64,000 nucleotides of DNA from JAEUIV01 sp033763795 (GTDB lineage: Bacteria; Planctomycetota; Phycisphaerae; Phycisphaerales; UBA1924), in the NCBI GenBank assembly GCA_033763795.1, contig JANRJV010000011.1:62001-126000 (forward strand). The letters are read 5' to 3'. Positions 1 through 8,096 of the stretch are shown one piece after another (the stretch's first letter is position 1; each line of letters starts with the position of its first letter). Under the pieces are notes generated by a model, which saw only the letters and a list, made by a program, of their open reading frames with translations, searched no databases and was not told the DNA's origin. Both the position numbers and the translations under genes were made by a program.

Positions 1-377
1 CCGGCGGCGGCGAGGCGCCGACGGAGCTCGTCGGGTGTGCAGCGGAGATAGACGATGACGGCGTGGCCGGCGTCGCGCGCGGCGCGGAGGAGTTCGGCGG
101 CGCCGGGGGCGGTGGGTGTGCCGCCGCCGAGGGCGAGGACGAGATCGCCCGGGGTTTCGAGGGCGCGGGCGAGGGCGCGTGTTTCGGCGATCCTGAAAGC
201 GGGCTCTCCGACGGCGGCCCAGGCGGCGCGGACGGAGTCGTGTCCCAGCTCGGCGGCGGTGAGGTGGTCGAGGTCGGCGCAGGGGAGCTGCTGGGCGGCG
301 GCGAGGGCGCGGGCGAGGGTGGATTTCCCGGAGGCTCTGAGCCCGATGAGGATGAGCGCCTTGGGGGTGTGGAGCAC
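1..377 (-). CDS. aroK: Shikimate kinase, C-terminus cut off by the window edge
   Basis: About 125 codons are visible. Shikimate kinase phosphorylates shikimate at O3 using ATP, in the cytosolic chorismate pathway. Seen: a Walker A loop at residues 12-20 (GLRASGKST), the shikimate-binding D-x-D at about 35-37 (ADLDH), and the Gly triplet of the substrate site at 84-86 (LALGGGTP). The order and spacing match the family. The start is a GTG. It was chosen because a TACAGT hexamer lies exactly six bases upstream and a stop lies a little further up in the same frame. Gluconate kinase-like relatives share the P-loop, but the GGG motif favours AroK. The gene is divergent from the small membrane protein at 418, whose promoter carries the same hexamer. 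Confidence 0.85.
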   Translation of the reverse strand, partial: MLHTPKALILIGLRASGKSTLARALAAAQQLPCADLDHLTAAELGHDSVRAAWAAVGEPAFRIAETRALARALETPGDLVLALGGGTPTAPGAAELLRAARDAGHAVIVYLRCTPDELRRRLAAA

Positions 378-383
378 GCGGGG

Positions 384-389
384 ACTGTA
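384..389 (-). promoter_or_regulatory. -10 hexamer TACAGT of shikimate kinase (leaderless)
   Basis: TACAGT on the minus strand ends six bases before the GTG start. There is no Shine-Dalgarno sequence, so transcription should begin at or next to the start codon. It forms a divergent pair with the identical hexamer at 406-411. Confidence 0.6.
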
Positions 390-405
390 GAGCGCGTTCG
401 GGGTT

Positions 406-411
406 TACAGT
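406..411 (+). promoter_or_regulatory. -10 hexamer TACAGT of the zinc-ribbon membrane protein gene (leaderless)
   Basis: TACAGT on the plus strand, followed by six bases and then the GTG start at 418. No ribosome binding site is visible. The identical hexamer and spacing on both sides of this short divergent region make coincidence unlikely. Confidence 0.6.
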
Positions 412-417
412 GTTGTC

Positions 418-876
418 GTGGGCGCTCCCGCCGAAGCTCCGAGGCCTGTGTCAGAAGCCGCGCCGGCCGCGGGCGGGGGCGGTGCGCGGCGGGCGAGCTT
501 CGTGATGGTGTGGGTGCGCGTGTATGTGATGGCGTACCTGCTGGCGGTGGCGGTGGGGATCGGGGTGATCGTGCTGATCGGCGTGGGGGGGCAGGTGGGG
601 GGCGTGCAGGGGTACCTGGTGATGCTGGCGCTCCTGATCCCGCTGGGGTTTGCGGCGGCGCTGGTGATCTCGCTGCCGGCGGCGGTGGTGTGGTGGGGGC
701 TTGGGCGTGCGCTGGGGCTGAAATTGCCGGGGCGTGACGCGGACGAGCCGCGTTGCGGGCGGTGCGGCGCGGATCTGGGGGGAGTTGTGTCGGACACGTG
801 TCCGGCGTGCGGCCTGGGCGTGGGGGCCGGTGCGAGTGCGGGGGTGCACTCGTCGATGAACGGGCATGCCGGGTGA
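418..876 (+). CDS. Small membrane protein with C-terminal zinc ribbon
   Basis: A 152-residue protein of unknown function. Two membrane segments are visible, roughly residues 33-57 and 66-92. They are followed by a cytoplasmic-type zinc ribbon with Cys pairs at 113/116 and 128/131 (C-x2-C, then C-x2-C). The GTG start is supported by a TACAGT hexamer six bases upstream. Two-helix-plus-zinc-ribbon proteins of this kind are common hypothetical proteins in planctomycetes. No catalytic motif was seen and the family was not identified. Confidence 0.75.
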   Translation: MGAPAEAPRPVSEAAPAAGGGGARRASFVMVWVRVYVMAYLLAVAVGIGVIVLIGVGGQVGGVQGYLVMLALLIPLGFAAALVISLPAAVVWWGLGRALGLKLPGRDADEPRCGRCGADLGGVVSDTCPACGLGVGAGASAGVHSSMNGHAG

Positions 877-884
877 TCGTCCCT

Positions 885-890
885 TAGCAT
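885..890 (+). promoter_or_regulatory. Candidate -10 hexamer TAGCAT of the YhaM-like gene
   Basis: TAGCAT lies in the short gap after the membrane-protein gene, about 47 bases before the proposed TTG start at 938. It would give a leader of about 40 bases carrying the GAGGA ribosome binding site. No convincing -35 is seen. Confidence 0.35.
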
Positions 891-937
891 CGGAGCGGGG
901 CGTTGTCTTCGCTCCGCCGCAACCCGAGGAACCAGCC

Positions 938-1957
938 TTGTCCACGAGCAACGTCAACGCCGAGTCCGCCGCCAATCGGAAGTTCATCAGGGAGATGGGG
1001 ACGTCGGAGCGGTTTGCGGGGTGCTTCTGCATCTCGAACGCGCAGCTTGCGGTGACGAAGAACGGGGAGCCCTACCTGGCGTGTCTGCTGTCGGACCGGA
1101 CGGGTCAGGTGCCGGGGCGGCGGTGGAGCTTTTCGGCGGAGGAGTTCCAGCGGCTGCCGGTGGAGGGGTTCGTGTACGCGGAGGGCCGGACGCAGCCTTT
1201 CAAGGGCGAGCTGCAGCTGATCATCGAGCACATCCGTGTGCTGGAGCCCACGGCGGAGCAGCTGCGTGATCTTCTGCCGGCGTCGGAGCGTCCGGTCGAC
1301 GAGATGTTCGGGGAGCTGACGGCGATCCTGTCGACGCTGAAGCACCCGGCGATGCAGGAGCTGGCGCGGGCGTATCTCGGCGATGAGATGCTGATGCAGC
1401 AGTTCAAGCAGGCTCCGGCGGCGAAGATGATGCATCACGCGTACCTGGGGGGGCTGCTGGAGCACACGCTGACGCTGCTGAAGCTGGCGGACGCGGTGTG
1501 TCCGCTGTATCCGAAGCTCAACCGCGACATCGTGCTGATGGGACTGTTCCTGCACGACCTCGGGAAGACGCGGGAGATCAGCTACGAGGGGGCGTTCGCG
1601 TATACGGACCGGGGCGAGCTTGTGGGGCACATCGTGGACGGGGCGATCATGCTGCACGACAAGGCGCAGCAGGTGATGCGGGGGGCGGGGGTGCGGTTCC
1701 CGCGGCACGCGATCCTGGTGCTGCAGCACATCATCCTGTCGCACCATGGGCAGGCGGAGTTCGGGGCGGCGAAGCTGCCGGCGACTCCGGAGGCGATCCT
1801 GGTGGCGCTCCTCGACAACCTGGACGCCAAGACGACGATCGCGCTGACGGCGGCGCGGCCCGAGCGGGCGCGTGCGGCGGACCTGGGCGGGAACTTCACG
1901 GAGAAGCAGTGGGCGCTGGACGGGATCAAGCTGTTCCGTCCGGACCCGCTGGGGTGA
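938..1957 (+). CDS. yhaM: YhaM-family 3'-5' exoribonuclease (OB fold plus HD domain)
   Basis: Length is 339 residues from the proposed start. YhaM-type proteins join an N-terminal OB-fold nucleic-acid-binding domain to a metal-dependent HD phosphohydrolase domain and act as 3'-5' exoribonucleases. Seen: an OB-like N-terminal part (a cysteine-containing strand, then a conserved VTKNGEPYLACLLSD-type stretch), then HD residues His166/His167, His176 in a LLEHT motif, and the defining His206-Asp207 pair in HDLGK. A further His-rich segment (ILSHHGQ) follows, as in the family. The frame is open further upstream, but the TTG at 938 has GAGGA seven bases before it; an ATG at 995 would cut into the conserved N-terminus. 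Confidence 0.8.
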   Translation: MSTSNVNAESAANRKFIREMGTSERFAGCFCISNAQLAVTKNGEPYLACLLSDRTGQVPGRRWSFSAEEFQRLPVEGFVYAEGRTQPFKGELQLIIEHIRVLEPTAEQLRDLLPASERPVDEMFGELTAILSTLKHPAMQELARAYLGDEMLMQQFKQAPAAKMMHHAYLGGLLEHTLTLLKLADAVCPLYPKLNRDIVLMGLFLHDLGKTREISYEGAFAYTDRGELVGHIVDGAIMLHDKAQQVMRGAGVRFPRHAILVLQHIILSHHGQAEFGAAKLPATPEAILVALLDNLDAKTTIALTAARPERARAADLGGNFTEKQWALDGIKLFRPDPLG

Positions 1958-2308
1958 GGGGCGGCGAGATTCCGAGGGGGAGCCCCGAAGTGCGGGGGCG
2001 TGAGGGGGGCTGGCGAGTTTCGCCAGTTTCACATAGCGGGCGATATGTGAAGGTCGCGCTAAGGGGGGTTGGAGATTCGGCTAGACCGCTTGTTCGGGCC
2101 TTGTGGCTATGTGATCGGGTGCTAGTCTTGGGACGCTTCGCGAAAGCGTCACCCGACGGATGCTGGTTTCGTGGAAGAGAGAGAGAAGCGGGCTAGAGCC
2201 GTTGCGCCCGGCCTGGGGAGCTTGCTCCTCCGCTGGGGGTGACGCTCGAGCGAAGCGGTGAACACGTCGCCTCTGGTTTGAGACACTCTGGAGAGAAGGA
2301 GACACGTC
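1958..2308 (+). other. Long structured leader region of PEP-CTERM gene 1
   Basis: No gene is seen in this 351-bp gap. Besides the inverted repeats at 2011-2051 it holds a possible extended -10 (TGC then TAGTCT, 2119-2127) sixteen bases after TTGTGG. It also holds a hairpin at 2132-2150 (GACGCTT, loop CGCGA, AAGCGTC) bracketed by CGGGT and ACCCG, and a small GGAGC-TT-GCTCC hairpin near 2217. An AAGGAG ribosome binding site at 2296-2301 precedes the ATG at 2309. Confidence 0.45.
2011..2051. promoter_or_regulatory. Two adjacent inverted repeats, candidate operator
   Basis: A perfect TGGCGA-N3-TCGCCA repeat (2011-2025) is followed three bases later by a perfect 8+8 inverted repeat, TTCACATA-N8-TATGTGAA (2028-2051). 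The second is AT-rich in a GC-rich setting and has the size of a dimeric regulator site. It lies in the 351-bp gap between the YhaM-like gene and PEP-CTERM protein 1. Confidence 0.4.
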
Positions 2309-2959
2309 ATGCAGAAGGCTTTCGGTATCGTCGCTGTTGCTGCGCTCGCGAGCGCTGCCAACGCGCAGATTGCTTCCTGGGTTCTGCTGGGCCAGCCCGG
2401 CACGCAGGCTTCGGTGACCGGCGTTGGCTCGCCCAACGTGACGGCCAACGCCCTGACCCGCGGCGCCGGCCTCACTGGCAACGCCGGCGCCAACTCGCTG
2501 AACACGGCGGGCTGGAACGACCTGGGCGCCAACGATTTCATCTCGCTGGGCTTCACCGCCGCTGCGGGCTTCCAGGTCGACCTGGGCAGCCTCTACATCG
2601 GCACCCGCTCCTCGGGCACCGGCCCCGCCAACCTCGGCCTGTTCTACAGCGGTGACGGCTTCTCGACGAACCTGTTCACCTTCTCGCAGCCCGACAGCAC
2701 GTTCGTCAACAGCGTGATCGACCTCTCGTCGCTGCCCAACCTCTCGGGCAACACCGAGTTCCGGATCCGCGCGCTCAACAACGTGTCGGCCAACGGCGGC
2801 TCGATCAGCTCCGCCGGCACCTTCCGCATCACCGCCTACTTCGTCGGCGGTCAGTTCGACCGCGACGTTCAGTTCACCGGCACGGTGATCCCGACCCCCG
2901 GCGCGCTGGCGCTGGCGGGCATCGGCGGTCTGTTCGTCGCCCGCCGCCGCCGCGCCTGA
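2309..2959 (+). CDS. PEP-CTERM exported protein 1
   Basis: A 216-residue exported protein. An N-terminal signal peptide is visible (cleavage probably after Ala19, ANA|Q). The C-terminal 22 residues form a PEP-CTERM sorting tail of the PTPGALALAG type: a P-x-P-G-A core, a short hydrophobic helix and a terminal Arg cluster. Such tails are processed by exosortases and send proteins to the cell surface or matrix. The body is rich in Gly, Asn, Ser and Thr and has no recognisable catalytic domain. AAGGAG lies eight bases before the ATG and a strong intrinsic terminator follows. Codons end mainly in C while the flanking plus-strand genes end mainly in G, which suggests strong expression. No exosortase gene is in the window. 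Confidence 0.85.
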   Translation: MQKAFGIVAVAALASAANAQIASWVLLGQPGTQASVTGVGSPNVTANALTRGAGLTGNAGANSLNTAGWNDLGANDFISLGFTAAAGFQVDLGSLYIGTRSSGTGPANLGLFYSGDGFSTNLFTFSQPDSTFVNSVIDLSSLPNLSGNTEFRIRALNNVSANGGSISSAGTFRITAYFVGGQFDRDVQFTGTVIPTPGALALAGIGGLFVARRRRA

Positions 2960-3020
2960 ATGGCCGCGAGCGGAGTTTGAAGGCGCGCCGACCCGTGGCG
3001 TGCGTTCGATGATCTGATCG

Positions 3021-3055
3021 GAGGGTCCGCCCGCTGGGGCGGGCCCTCTTTTTCG
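3021..3055 (+). terminator. Intrinsic terminator after PEP-CTERM gene 1
   Basis: A 12-bp stem, GAGGGTCCGCCC paired with GGGCGGGCCCTC (one G-U pair), has a short loop and is followed by a run of T residues. It lies about 60 bases after the stop codon. Confidence 0.85.
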
Positions 3056-3148
3056 TTGATGCGTGCGGGGACGGGCGTGCGGGGGCGTGGAGCGTGCGGA
3101 GGGCGGGCGGACCGGCGGGTTTCATGCGGCGGGGCGGCGGGGGCGTCC

Positions 3149-3154
3149 TAGCAT
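3149..3154 (+). promoter_or_regulatory. -10 hexamer TAGCAT of the Lon-domain gene (leaderless)
   Basis: TAGCAT ends six bases before the ATG at 3161. No Shine-Dalgarno sequence fits between the two, and no -35 is recognisable in the G-rich upstream DNA. Confidence 0.55.
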
Positions 3155-3160
3155 GAGTTG

Positions 3161-3886
3161 ATGTTTGACGATGACGACGCCGGCGAGGGTTTCACGATCG
3201 AGGTCGACTTCGGGCGGCCCATCCCGCTGTTCCCGCTGGACGGGGTGGTGCTGCTGCCCATGGCCCTGCTGAAGCTGTACATCTTCGAGCCTCGGTACCG
3301 GAACATGGTCCGCGACGTGATCGAGAGCGACGGCGTGTTCGCGATGGCGGTGTTCGAGGGGGACCGTTGGAAGCAGGAGTATCACGGGGCGCCGCCGATC
3401 CGGCGGAGCGTGTGCGTGGCGAAGATCGTGAAGCATCAGAGCCTGCCGGGCGGGGACTGGCACGTGATCGTGCAGGGTGTGTGCCGGGCGCGGGTGGTGC
3501 AGGAGCTGTCGGCGGATGCGGACCGGCTGTACCGGGCGGCGGTGCTGGCGCCGCTGGAGAGCGGTCGGCACGACGAGGACGAGCTGTGTGTGGTGCGGGA
3601 CGGGCTGCTGAGCACGCTGGGGACGGCGCCGCTGACGGACCTTGTCTCGGTGCGGTCGGTGCTGCGGGAGCTGGAGTCGCGTGAGATCCCGACGGATGCG
3701 CTGATGGAGGTGGTGACGCTGGGGGTGCTGAGCGACAAGAAGGTTCAGTACCGGCTGCTGGCGGAGGGGAACATCTTCCGGCGGAGCGAGATCGTGGAGC
3801 AGGAGCTGGGCCGGCTGCGTCGGGTGATGGCGCGGGCGAGCCTGCAGTGGGACCCGGACGCGCCGTCGGGCGTGACGTGGAATTAG
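3161..3886 (+). CDS. Lon N-terminal (LAN/substrate-binding) domain protein
   Basis: A 241-residue protein made only of the N-terminal substrate-recognition domain of Lon protease. It lacks the AAA+ ATPase and the Ser-Lys protease parts. The typical opening is present (IPLFPLDGVVLLPMALLKLYIFEPRYRNM is split here as an LFPL.VLLP core followed by a FEPRYR core), and helical segments follow. Stand-alone proteins of this family occur widely; their role is unsettled, with substrate binding inferred from Lon. The ATG is preferred over the TTG three bases upstream because a TAGCAT hexamer ends exactly six bases before it. The stop overlaps the stop of the convergent Hsp70 gene. Confidence 0.8.
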   Translation: MFDDDDAGEGFTIEVDFGRPIPLFPLDGVVLLPMALLKLYIFEPRYRNMVRDVIESDGVFAMAVFEGDRWKQEYHGAPPIRRSVCVAKIVKHQSLPGGDWHVIVQGVCRARVVQELSADADRLYRAAVLAPLESGRHDEDELCVVRDGLLSTLGTAPLTDLVSVRSVLRELESREIPTDALMEVVTLGVLSDKKVQYRLLAEGNIFRRSEIVEQELGRLRRVMARASLQWDPDAPSGVTWN

Positions 3887-5772
3887 TTCTGCTGCTGCCT
3901 GAGGCTGGCGGCGATGCTCTTTTCGTGGAGCGGGATGCTGGAGCGGTCGAGGGCTTCCTTGGCGGCGTGGAAGGCGTCGGGATCGACGGAGGTCCAGTCG
4001 CGTTCGGCGTCGCGGACGAAGCGTTCGAGCGTGGCGATGGCATCGGCCACGAGGCGGGCGTGGGCGGGGTCGATGTCGGCGGCGTGGCGCTCGTAACGGG
4101 TGCGGATCCAGTTGAGGTCGAGCTTTGAGTTTGCGATGAGGTCGACGACGCGGTGTCGGGCCATGTCCTGTCGGGCGTGGAGGAGGCTCTCGCGTTCGAG
4201 GCGGTCGACTTCCTCTTTGGTGAGGCCGTGGTTGGGGACGATCTGGACCTCGGCGCGGGCTCCCGAGCGGCGTTCGCGTGCGGCGACGCGGAGGACGCCG
4301 CTGGCGTCGACGAGGAACTCGACCTCGAGCTGCGGGATCCCGGCGGGCATGGGGGGTATGCCGCGGAGGTGGAAGACTCCGAGGCTGCGGCAGTCGGCGG
4401 CCATCTCGCGTTCGCCCTGGAGGACGTGGAGCATGATGGAGGTCTGGCCGTCGACGCTGGTTGAGAAGAGCTCGGTGGCGCGTGCGGGGACGGAGGTGTT
4501 GCGGACGATGAGCTTTGCGACGGCGCCGCCGACGGTCTCGATGCCGAGCGAGAGTGGGATGACGTCGAGGAGGAGGGCGTCGGCGCGGAGCCCGGCCATG
4601 ATGGAGGCCTGGACGGCGGCGCCGAGGGCGACGACCTGATCGGGGTCGAGGGCGGTGTAGGGCTCGACGCCGAAGTATTCGCGGACGCGGTCGCGTACGG
4701 CGGGGATGCGGGTTGAGCCGCCGACCATGATGACGCGGGAGATGTCGGCGGGGGCGCTCTTGGCGTCGCGGAGGGCGCGTCTGCAGCAGGCGATGGCGCG
4801 GTCGATCCACGGGGCGATCATCGATTCGAGGTGTGTGCGCGTGAGGGTGTGGCGGAGGGGGAGGCCGTCGGCGTCGAGGTCGATGGTGATCTTGCTCTGC
4901 TGGGAGAGGGCGATCTTGGCGCGCTCGGCGGCGGCGCGGAGGGTCTGGCGGAGGCTTGGTGAGGGGTGTGGGGTGCCGAGCGACTGGAGCAGGAGGTCGA
5001 CGATCATGTGATCGACGTCGTCGCCGCCCAGGTGGGTGTCTCCGGCGGTGGCGATGACCTGGAAGAAGTCCGCGCCGCCCGGGGTGGCGGGGCCTTCGGT
5101 CTCGGCGGGGATGACGCGGAGGATGGAGATGTCGAAGGTGCCGCCGCCCAGGTCGAAGACGGCGACGGTTTCTGGGCGGCGCGATGTGAGGCCCAGGCCG
5201 TAGGCGAGGGCGGCGGCGGTGGGCTCGTTGACGATGCGTACGACGTCGAGGCCTGCGATGCGTCCGGCGTCGCGGGTTGCCTGGCGCTGGGCGTCGTCGA
5301 AGTATGCGGGGACGGTGATGACGGCGCGGCGCACGGTCGTGCCAAGGCGCGTCTGTGCGCGGTGGCGGAGGTTGGAGAGGATGGCGGCGGAGACTTCCTG
5401 CGGGGTGAGCTGGACGGGCGCGGCGCCGGGGTGCGCGGGGGGGAGTGCGACGCGGGCGGTGGCGCCGGCGCCTTCGACGATGTGATAGCCGAGGAAACGG
5501 GCGTCGTCGGCGGCGTCGCGGAGCGAGCGGCCCATGAGCCGCTTGACGCTGGCGATGGTGCGCTCGGGGAACTGTGCGGCGCTGTCGCGGGCGTCCGAGC
5601 CGACGGCTTCGACGCGGCCCGAAGGCGCGTAGCGGACGACGCTGGGGAGGAGGGGGCGATCGAGTTCGTCGGTGAGGACGCGTGGCGCGAGGCCGCGGGC
5701 GGGGTCGGCGTAGGCGACGAGCGAGTTTGTGGTGCCCAGATCGATGCCGATGATGGGGTCGGATGCGGTCAC
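3883..5772 (-). CDS. Hsp70-family chaperone (DnaK/HscA-like)
   Basis: A 629-residue ATP-dependent chaperone. Seen: phosphate-1 motif DLGTTNS at residues 11-17; phosphate-2 motif VFDLGGGTFD starting at 205; the VGGSTRIPAV adenosine motif near the end of the nucleotide-binding domain; and a beta-sandwich substrate-binding domain after about residue 390, followed by a helical lid. The tail ends in a Gln-rich stretch and lacks the EEVD-like or disordered DnaK tail, so this could be a second, specialised Hsp70 rather than the main DnaK. No DnaJ, GrpE or iron-sulfur cluster genes are nearby. The GTG start has TACCAT six bases upstream. The stop overlaps that of the Lon-domain gene by four bases. 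Confidence 0.88.
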   Translation of the reverse strand: MTASDPIIGIDLGTTNSLVAYADPARGLAPRVLTDELDRPLLPSVVRYAPSGRVEAVGSDARDSAAQFPERTIASVKRLMGRSLRDAADDARFLGYHIVEGAGATARVALPPAHPGAAPVQLTPQEVSAAILSNLRHRAQTRLGTTVRRAVITVPAYFDDAQRQATRDAGRIAGLDVVRIVNEPTAAALAYGLGLTSRRPETVAVFDLGGGTFDISILRVIPAETEGPATPGGADFFQVIATAGDTHLGGDDVDHMIVDLLLQSLGTPHPSPSLRQTLRAAAERAKIALSQQSKITIDLDADGLPLRHTLTRTHLESMIAPWIDRAIACCRRALRDAKSAPADISRVIMVGGSTRIPAVRDRVREYFGVEPYTALDPDQVVALGAAVQASIMAGLRADALLLDVIPLSLGIETVGGAVAKLIVRNTSVPARATELFSTSVDGQTSIMLHVLQGEREMAADCRSLGVFHLRGIPPMPAGIPQLEVEFLVDASGVLRVAARERRSGARAEVQIVPNHGLTKEEVDRLERESLLHARQDMARHRVVDLIANSKLDLNWIRTRYERHAADIDPAHARLVADAIATLERFVRDAERDWTSVDPDAFHAAKEALDRSSIPLHEKSIAASLRQQQN

Positions 5773-5778
5773 GCGCGC

Positions 5779-5784
5779 ATGGTA
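5779..5784 (-). promoter_or_regulatory. -10 hexamer TACCAT of the Hsp70 gene (leaderless)
   Basis: On the minus strand TACCAT is followed by six bases and the GTG start at 5772. No ribosome binding site is visible. The same hexamer and spacing precede ispD. Confidence 0.55.
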
Positions 5785-5872
5785 GGCGGGTGCGCCGGGG
5801 GGTCTTCGGGAGCGGGCGGGGGCGGTCCGGGTGGGTCGAGACGAGCGGGCCCGCGGGGGCGGTGGTTGTCTT

Positions 5873-5878
5873 TATGAT
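5873..5878 (+). promoter_or_regulatory. -10 hexamer TATGAT of pheT (leaderless)
   Basis: TATGAT is followed by seven bases and the ATG at 5886. Two in-frame ATGs at 5874 and 5877 lie inside or at the edge of the hexamer and so are unlikely to be starts. Confidence 0.55.
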
Positions 5879-5885
5879 GCGCGGC

Positions 5886-7994
5886 ATGCTGACCAGCGTC
5901 GCGTGGCTGAACCGTCATCTTGAACCGCCGACGGTCTCTCCCGACGAGGCCGAGCACGTGCTGACGCACGTGGGGTTTCCGATCGAGTCTCGGGAGGTTC
6001 TCGCGGGCGGGGACGTTCGCTTGGACGTCGAGCTGACGAGCAACCGCGGCGACTGCCTGTCGCACGTGGGGCTGGCGCGGGAGGTGGCGGCGGTGACGGG
6101 TCGGCGTCTGGTGCTGCCGGCGCATCACCCGATGTCGTCCGCGGGGGTGAGCGTGAGCGGGGCGGCGTCGCTGGAGAACCGGCTGTCGGCGAGCGGCGGG
6201 TGTCCGCGGTTCCTGGCGCGGGTGATCACGGGCGTGAAGGTCGGGCCCAGCCCCGAGTGGCTGGTGACGGCGCTGGAGTCGGTGGGCCAGCGTTCGATCA
6301 ACAACGTCGTTGACGTGTCCAACTTCGTGCTGTTCGAGCTGGGGCATCCGAGCCACGCGTTCGACCTGAGCACGCTGCGGGGGCGGAAGGTGATCGTGCG
6401 TCATGCGCTGAACGGCGAGGCGTTCGTCGCGCTGGACGGTCGGCGGCACACGCTGCGCGATGACGAGATGGTGGTCGCGGACGCGGAGCGGGCGGTGTCG
6501 CTGGCGGGGGTGATCGGCGGGCTGGAGACGGGGGTGACGAAGTCGACGACGGACGTGCTGCTGGAGGTTGCGACGTGGGACCCGGTAGCGGTGCGTCGTG
6601 CGGCGCGGCGGCTGGAGATCCGGACGGACGCGTCGCACCGTTTCGAGCGGTACGTGGATGCGCGGGACCTGGACTGGGCGATGGAGCGCGCGGCGGCGCT
6701 CGTCGTGCAGGTGGCGGGGGGGACGCTGCTGGAGGGGGTGCTGGAGGCGGGCGGCGCGCAGCAGCCCAAGAGGGTCGTGTTCCTGCGGTCTGACCGTTGC
6801 CATCACCTGCTGGGGATCCGGGTGCCGACGGCGGAGATCATCCGGCTGCTGCACGCGATCGGGATCGAGGTCTCGGTGGAGCGGCACATCAACGAGGAGC
6901 GTCTGCGCTGCGTGATCCCGCACCACCGGCGCGACCTTGAGCGCGAGGTGGACCTGATCGAAGAGGTGGCGCGGCTGAACGGTCTGGAGAAGATCGCGGT
7001 GGCGCCGGCGCTGGAGGCTCCGCTGGGGATGCGGCATCCGGCGGAGTGGGCGCGGGACGAGGCGGCGATGGGCGTGCTGGCGACGTCGCTGACGGGGGCG
7101 GGGTTCTATGAGGCGGTGACGTTCAGCTTCGCGACGGCGGAGCGAGCGGCGGCGTTTCTGCCGGCGGGTCTGCGGGCGCTGAGCGTGGACGAGGAGCGGC
7201 GGAAGGAGACGCCTTTCCTGCGGCCGAGCGTGGTGCCGAGCCTGCTGGAATGCCGGCGTGTGAACCAGGACGCGAAGGTGCGGGCGCCCGGGGGCGTGCG
7301 GCTGTTCGAGTGCGCTTCGGTGTTCGCGGAGCAGGACGACGGCGAGCGCTTCGGCCGGCAGACGGTGGAGAAGCGCGTGGTGGCGCTGCTTGCGGACGCG
7401 GCGGATGGGGCGGCGGGGCTGCAGGAGGGGGTTCGCGTGATGCGCGGGGCGCTGGACGTGCTGGCGGCGTCGCTGGGCGGGCCGGGGGTCGAGCTGGAGG
7501 TCGAGGCGTCGGGCGCGCCGGCGCCCGGTCTGACGGGCGAGAGCAGCGCAGCGGTGAAGCTGAGGGGTCGCGCGATCGGGTACATCTCGACGGTGAGCGG
7601 GCCCTTGCTGAAGTCTTGCGAGCTTGAGGGCCCGGTGGTTGTGGCGGAGGTTGAGCTTCGGCCGCTGCTTGACCTGTATCCGCCGCGGGGCGGGGTGTCG
7701 ATGCTGCCGCGGTTCCCGGCGATCGAGCGGGATCTCTCGGTGGTCGTGGACGAGAGCGTGACGTGGTCGCGTGTGGAGCAGGCGGTGCGCGGTGCGCGGC
7801 CGGCGCTGCTGGAGGGGGTGGAATTTGTGGGGAGCTTCCGGGGGAAGCAGGTTGGCGAGGGGAAGAAGTCGCTGACGCTGCGGATGACGTTCCGCGACCC
7901 GGAGCGGACGCTTCGGCACGAGGAGGTTGATCCGCAGGTGTCGTCGGTGGTTGCGAAGCTGGGAGAGATGGTGGGCGGTGTGCTGCGGGCGTGA
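5886..7994 (+). CDS. pheT: Phenylalanine-tRNA ligase beta subunit lacking the N-terminal tRNA-binding domain
   Basis: A 702-residue beta subunit of the alpha2-beta2 enzyme that charges tRNA-Phe. After the first helical segment the protein passes directly into LDVELTSNRGDCLSHVGLAREVA, broken here as the SNRGDCLS motif near residue 58. The EMAP-II-like OB-fold tRNA-binding domain, usually about residues 40-150, is therefore absent. The B3/B4 editing domain, B5 domain, catalytic-like core (RFPAIERDLSVVVDE region) and C-terminal FDX-ACB anticodon-binding domain are all present. The usual partner pheS is not adjacent. The frame is open upstream, but a TATGAT hexamer seven bases before this ATG and homology at MLTSVAWLNRHL support this start. 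Confidence 0.93.
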   Translation: MLTSVAWLNRHLEPPTVSPDEAEHVLTHVGFPIESREVLAGGDVRLDVELTSNRGDCLSHVGLAREVAAVTGRRLVLPAHHPMSSAGVSVSGAASLENRLSASGGCPRFLARVITGVKVGPSPEWLVTALESVGQRSINNVVDVSNFVLFELGHPSHAFDLSTLRGRKVIVRHALNGEAFVALDGRRHTLRDDEMVVADAERAVSLAGVIGGLETGVTKSTTDVLLEVATWDPVAVRRAARRLEIRTDASHRFERYVDARDLDWAMERAAALVVQVAGGTLLEGVLEAGGAQQPKRVVFLRSDRCHHLLGIRVPTAEIIRLLHAIGIEVSVERHINEERLRCVIPHHRRDLEREVDLIEEVARLNGLEKIAVAPALEAPLGMRHPAEWARDEAAMGVLATSLTGAGFYEAVTFSFATAERAAAFLPAGLRALSVDEERRKETPFLRPSVVPSLLECRRVNQDAKVRAPGGVRLFECASVFAEQDDGERFGRQTVEKRVVALLADAADGAAGLQEGVRVMRGALDVLAASLGGPGVELEVEASGAPAPGLTGESSAAVKLRGRAIGYISTVSGPLLKSCELEGPVVVAEVELRPLLDLYPPRGGVSMLPRFPAIERDLSVVVDESVTWSRVEQAVRGARPALLEGVEFVGSFRGKQVGEGKKSLTLRMTFRDPERTLRHEEVDPQVSSVVAKLGEMVGGVLRA

Positions 7995-8044
7995 GCGGCG
8001 GGGCGGCGTGTTCTCGGCCCGTGCGGCGGTGCGACGGCGGTCCC

Positions 8045-8050
8045 TATACT
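8045..8050 (+). promoter_or_regulatory. -10 hexamer TATACT of the aminotransferase gene
   Basis: A near-consensus TATACT lies 46 bases before the ATG at 8097. No clear -35 is seen. This promoter would make an ordinary leader containing the AGGAGG ribosome binding site. Confidence 0.5.
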
Positions 8051-8096
8051 CGGGCGAAGCCGTGGCAGGCGTCGCCGGCCCGATAGGAGGTTGCCC

